Below are positions 6,196 to 8,332 of a DNA stretch of 8,332 nucleotides, piece by piece (position 1 is the stretch's first letter; every line of letters begins with the position of its first letter). The translations under genes were made by a program, and so were the position numbers. Below the pieces are notes generated by a model. It made no database searches. It was given only the letters and a program-made list of their open reading frames with translations, and was not told where the DNA came from. This DNA comes from Bacillota bacterium (GTDB taxonomy: Bacteria > Bacillota_I > Bacilli_A > Erysipelotrichales > Erysipelotrichaceae): NCBI GenBank assembly GCA_023388995.1, contig JAEWFD010000037.1, positions 1 to 8,332 on the forward strand, written 5' to 3'.

Positions 6196-8205
6196 ATGAT
6201 CACGTTACAGGAATTAGGCATACCTCGCAAGAAACAAGAAATTTTAAGAGAACTGCAAATTGATAGTGTCGTTGATCTGCTCACGCACTATCCTTTTCGC
6301 TATGATATCATTGAAAAACTGCCCTTCAGTGAATGGCAACCGTTAGAAAAAGTATGTTTTGAGGCTAAATCTGTTTCACCGCTGAAGACACAATTCTTCA
6401 AAGCCTATCGCAGTATCACAAAGTTTCAGGTGCTGTATGAGGAAGAAGTGATTGAAGTGGCTATCTTTAACCGCCATTATCTAAAACTGCCGGCAGAAGA
6501 GGCAACCGTAACGATAGTAGGGCGGTATGAAGGCAATCATAAAGTGGTAGCAACGAATGTCAACTTTAAATCTATTGAGGAACAATTGGGTATTCATCCG
6601 ATTTACAATACCAAAAGTGGTGTATCGCAAAGGGATCTGACCATGTATATTCGCAAGGCTCTTCAAGCATTGCAGGGAAAAATCGTGGATGTTGTACCCG
6701 CTAATCTATTAGAAAAATACAAGATGGTGCATAAAGAAGAAGCCATCAAATGGATTCACTTTCCTGAAACTCAGGAAAATTTGAAACAAGGGCTGCGACA
6801 TCTGAAATATGAAGAGTTTTTGAAGTTTCATATTACCATGCTGTCGATCAAGAAAGAAGAAACCCAGCTGATCAAAGGAAAAGCGAAGGCGGTAAATAGT
6901 GCTGCCTTTGCAAAGAAGCTGCAATCCCTGCCATTTGCCCTGACCAATGGCCAGCAAGAAGCTTTGCAGGAGATTATGAGTGATCTGCAGGACGATACCT
7001 TGATGTACCGGCTTCTGCAAGGGGATGTAGGCTGCGGGAAAACGATTGTGGCAGGACTGGCGATGTATGCAACAGTTTTGGCAGGACAGCAAGCCTGCAT
7101 GATGGCACCAACGGAAATCTTAGCGAAGCAACATGCTATTTCGCTGGCTGAACTCTTTCCGGATTGCCGGATTGCACTGCTGTGTGCGAGTTTGAAAAGT
7201 CAGGAGAAGAAGGAAGTGCTCCAGCAAATTGCATCTCATAACTGTGATATGATTGTGGGAACTCATGCCTTGTTCCAGGAGAATGTTGTCTATGCCAATT
7301 TGGGCTTGGTGATTGCGGATGAGCAGCATCGCTTCGGGGTGGAGCAGCGGCGCAAGCTGCGTGAAAAAGGGCAGCTGGTAGATTTTCTTTTGATGAGTGC
7401 CACACCGATACCGCGGACATTGGCGCTATCGTTGTATGGCGATATGAGCGTATCCACGATTTCCGAGCTTCCCAAAGGTAGGCAGCCGGTGATCACTAAA
7501 ATCATCAAGGAAAATACGATGGCAAGTATCTTGCCGGAAATTATGGAACTGCTGGATCGAAACCAGCAATGCTATGTCATTTGCCCGATGATCTCAGAAA
7601 GCGAAACGATGGACTTGAAGCATGCGCAGGGAATCTATGCGTCTATGGAAAAAGTATTGGGAAGAAAATACCAGCTAGGTCTATTGCATGGTAAAATGAC
7701 TAGTGAGGAAAAAGAAGAGATTATGGCGCAGTTTCAAACGGGACAAATTCAGATTCTAGTTTCTACCACTGTCGTGGAAGTAGGTGTGAATGTACCTTCT
7801 GCCAACTGCATGGTGATCTATGATGCCAACCGCTTTGGACTAAGCCAGCTGCATCAGCTGCGCGGTCGGGTCGGAAGAGGCAGTGAGCAAGGTTATTGTT
7901 ATCTGCTTTGCCCAAGCAAGAATAAGGAGGCATTGGAGCGTCTGGAAGTACTCGAGCGAGTGCGGGATGGCTTTGAGATTGCCAGAGAAGACCTTCGCTT
8001 ACGTGGGCCGGGCGAAATACTAGGCAAACGCCAAAGCGGAGCCAGCGGCTTTGTTTTGGGGGATATCATGATTGACAGCAAGATGCTGGAAATCGCCAGA
8101 GAAGATGCTGTTGAGATCACGAAAGAATGGGATCGCAGCGAATACCAGACTTTGCGGAAATGGCTTGCCCATATCCAGCAAAGCCACATTCATTACATTG
8201 ACTAA
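6196..8205 (+). CDS. recG: ATP-dependent DNA helicase RecG
   Basis: RecG is a monomeric superfamily 2 double-strand DNA translocase that reverses stalled replication forks and processes recombination intermediates in the cytoplasm. The ATG at 6196 has GGAG (6185-6188) 7 nt upstream, and the 669-residue length is normal (family about 680). The N-terminal DLLTHYPFRYD block is typical and is followed by the OB-fold wedge domain (~60-150) that splits fork strands. Helicase motifs follow in order: I GDVGCGKT (276-283, Lys282), Ia APTEILAKQH, II DEQH (375-378), III SATPIPRTLALSLYGD, IV LGLLHGKM, V STTVVEVGVNVP and VI QLRGRVGRG (554-562). The TRG region follows, with LRGPGEILGKRQSG, which couples ATP hydrolysis to DNA movement. 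All key residues are present, with no frameshift. No intrinsic terminator is seen after it, and the downstream sequence changes character abruptly. Confidence 0.98.
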   Translation: MITLQELGIPRKKQEILRELQIDSVVDLLTHYPFRYDIIEKLPFSEWQPLEKVCFEAKSVSPLKTQFFKAYRSITKFQVLYEEEVIEVAIFNRHYLKLPAEEATVTIVGRYEGNHKVVATNVNFKSIEEQLGIHPIYNTKSGVSQRDLTMYIRKALQALQGKIVDVVPANLLEKYKMVHKEEAIKWIHFPETQENLKQGLRHLKYEEFLKFHITMLSIKKEETQLIKGKAKAVNSAAFAKKLQSLPFALTNGQQEALQEIMSDLQDDTLMYRLLQGDVGCGKTIVAGLAMYATVLAGQQACMMAPTEILAKQHAISLAELFPDCRIALLCASLKSQEKKEVLQQIASHNCDMIVGTHALFQENVVYANLGLVIADEQHRFGVEQRRKLREKGQLVDFLLMSATPIPRTLALSLYGDMSVSTISELPKGRQPVITKIIKENTMASILPEIMELLDRNQQCYVICPMISESETMDLKHAQGIYASMEKVLGRKYQLGLLHGKMTSEEKEEIMAQFQTGQIQILVSTTVVEVGVNVPSANCMVIYDANRFGLSQLHQLRGRVGRGSEQGYCYLLCPSKNKEALERLEVLERVRDGFEIAREDLRLRGPGEILGKRQSGASGFVLGDIMIDSKMLEIAREDAVEITKEWDRSEYQTLRKWLAHIQQSHIHYID

Positions 8206-8212
8206 AAAGGAG
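8206..8212 (+). promoter_or_regulatory. Orphan Shine-Dalgarno sequence after recG
   Basis: AAAGGAG begins directly after the recG stop and would suit a co-transcribed next gene with a start near 8218-8222. There the sequence reads TATATAG: the best-placed triplet is ATA (8219-8221), followed at once by TAG. No ATG, GTG or TTG is in range. The start may have been removed by an insertion at about 8220, or the match may be chance. Confidence 0.4.
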
Positions 8213-8228
8213 CTAACTATATAGAAGT

Positions 8229-8257
8229 CAAGTAGAAATTTTCCAAATTTCTACTTG
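8229..8257. repeat. Perfect 13-bp inverted repeat with 3-nt loop
   Basis: CAAGTAGAAATTT (8229-8241) pairs perfectly with AAATTTCTACTTG (8245-8257) around TCC. No T tract follows on the + strand (the next bases are GTGGGG), so it is a poor intrinsic terminator. It may be a protein-binding or processing hairpin, for example at a mobile-element end or transfer origin. Confidence 0.75.
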
Positions 8258-8259
8258 GT

Positions 8260-8273
8260 GGGGGGAAGCCCCC
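8260..8273. repeat. G-run/C-run hairpin
   Basis: Six G (8260-8265) and five C (8269-8273) flank AAG, giving a very stable short hairpin 2 bp after the preceding inverted repeat. It is followed by TAAAAC, not by T residues. Its GC content contrasts sharply with the surrounding AT-rich DNA. Confidence 0.6.
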
Positions 8274-8332
8274 TAAAACACTTTATGAAAGTTCATTGAT
8301 CTTTGAAAGGTGAATAAGTACGTACTGAAAAC

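Larger units (their letters stand above)
8221..8332. mobile_element. Possible edge of a mobile element (palindrome-rich non-coding DNA)
   Basis: In about 110 bases there are a 13-bp inverted repeat, a G/C hairpin and a perfect 10-bp palindrome AGTACGTACT (8317-8326), with no coding sequence. Dense secondary structure of this sort is typical of transfer origins and ends of integrative or mobilisable elements in Firmicutes. The position, right after a Shine-Dalgarno site that lost its start, fits an insertion. No integrase, relaxase or matching element end is in the window, so this is inference. A structured leader or intergenic regulatory RNA is the main alternative. Confidence 0.3.

Noticed and set aside
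6709..7092. 127-codon minus-strand reading frame inside recG
   Set aside because: It lies fully within intact recG coding sequence, has no RBS and shows no recognisable domain.
8245..8257. AATTTCTACT resembling the 3' part of Cas12a CRISPR repeats
   Set aside because: It occurs once, has no spacers or cas genes, and the hairpin has GTAGA before TCTAC, the reverse of the Cas12a repeat order.

Overview
The window looks like chromosomal DNA of a low-to-moderate-GC Firmicute, most likely a gut member of the Erysipelotrichia or a near relative. This rests on the AT-rich intergenic regions, purine-rich Shine-Dalgarno sites, A-tract/U-tract intrinsic terminators, near-consensus SigA promoters, and a mix of a SWIM-SNF2 helicase, a VanZ protein and RecG. 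The genus is inference. TGA is used as a stop, so this is not a mycoplasma code. Every intact gene is on the + strand.

Left edge (1-477): a small insertion-sequence graveyard. Bases about 41-126 carry repeated TGTACA motifs and look like one end of an IS21-type element whose body lies off the left edge. It abuts the last ~96 codons of an IS66-family transposase (127-415). A hairpin terminator follows, and then the presumed IS66 outer end, GGCGCTTAC, at 469-477.

Middle left (478-1289): an AT-rich leader with a strong SigA promoter (TTAACA, 17 bp, TGC-TATAAT) drives a 188-residue secreted or membrane-anchored protein. It has a signal peptide, a small two-cysteine head, a Thr/Ala/Pro/Glu stalk of ETT repeats, and a C-terminal membrane anchor that resembles a sortase signal but lacks LPXTG. 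A hairpin terminator closes this unit.

Centre (1286-5131): a two-gene operon with its own promoter. It encodes a 1076-residue protein with a SWIM zinc finger and a SNF2 ATPase, and, 2 bp later, a 168-residue VanZ-family membrane protein. A 14-bp hairpin terminator ends it.

Right (5212-8205): a 308-residue GT2-like membrane-associated glycosyltransferase that seems to have lost the usual ED acidic motif, with its own terminator overlapping its stop codon. Then comes recG (669 aa), complete, with its own extended -10 promoter.

Right edge (8206-8332): a Shine-Dalgarno sequence after recG is not followed by a start codon. Instead the DNA changes to palindrome-rich non-coding sequence: a 13-bp perfect inverted repeat, a G5/C5 hairpin and a 10-bp palindrome. 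This could be the edge or transfer origin of a mobile element inserted after recG, but no protein in the window confirms it.

Functionally, two DNA-remodelling ATPases (SNF2 type and RecG) and three envelope proteins sit in separate transcription units. I see no strong evidence for a new multi-gene system. The most worthwhile leads are the surface protein with its odd anchor, the GT2 protein with the altered active site, and the palindrome-rich boundary after recG.
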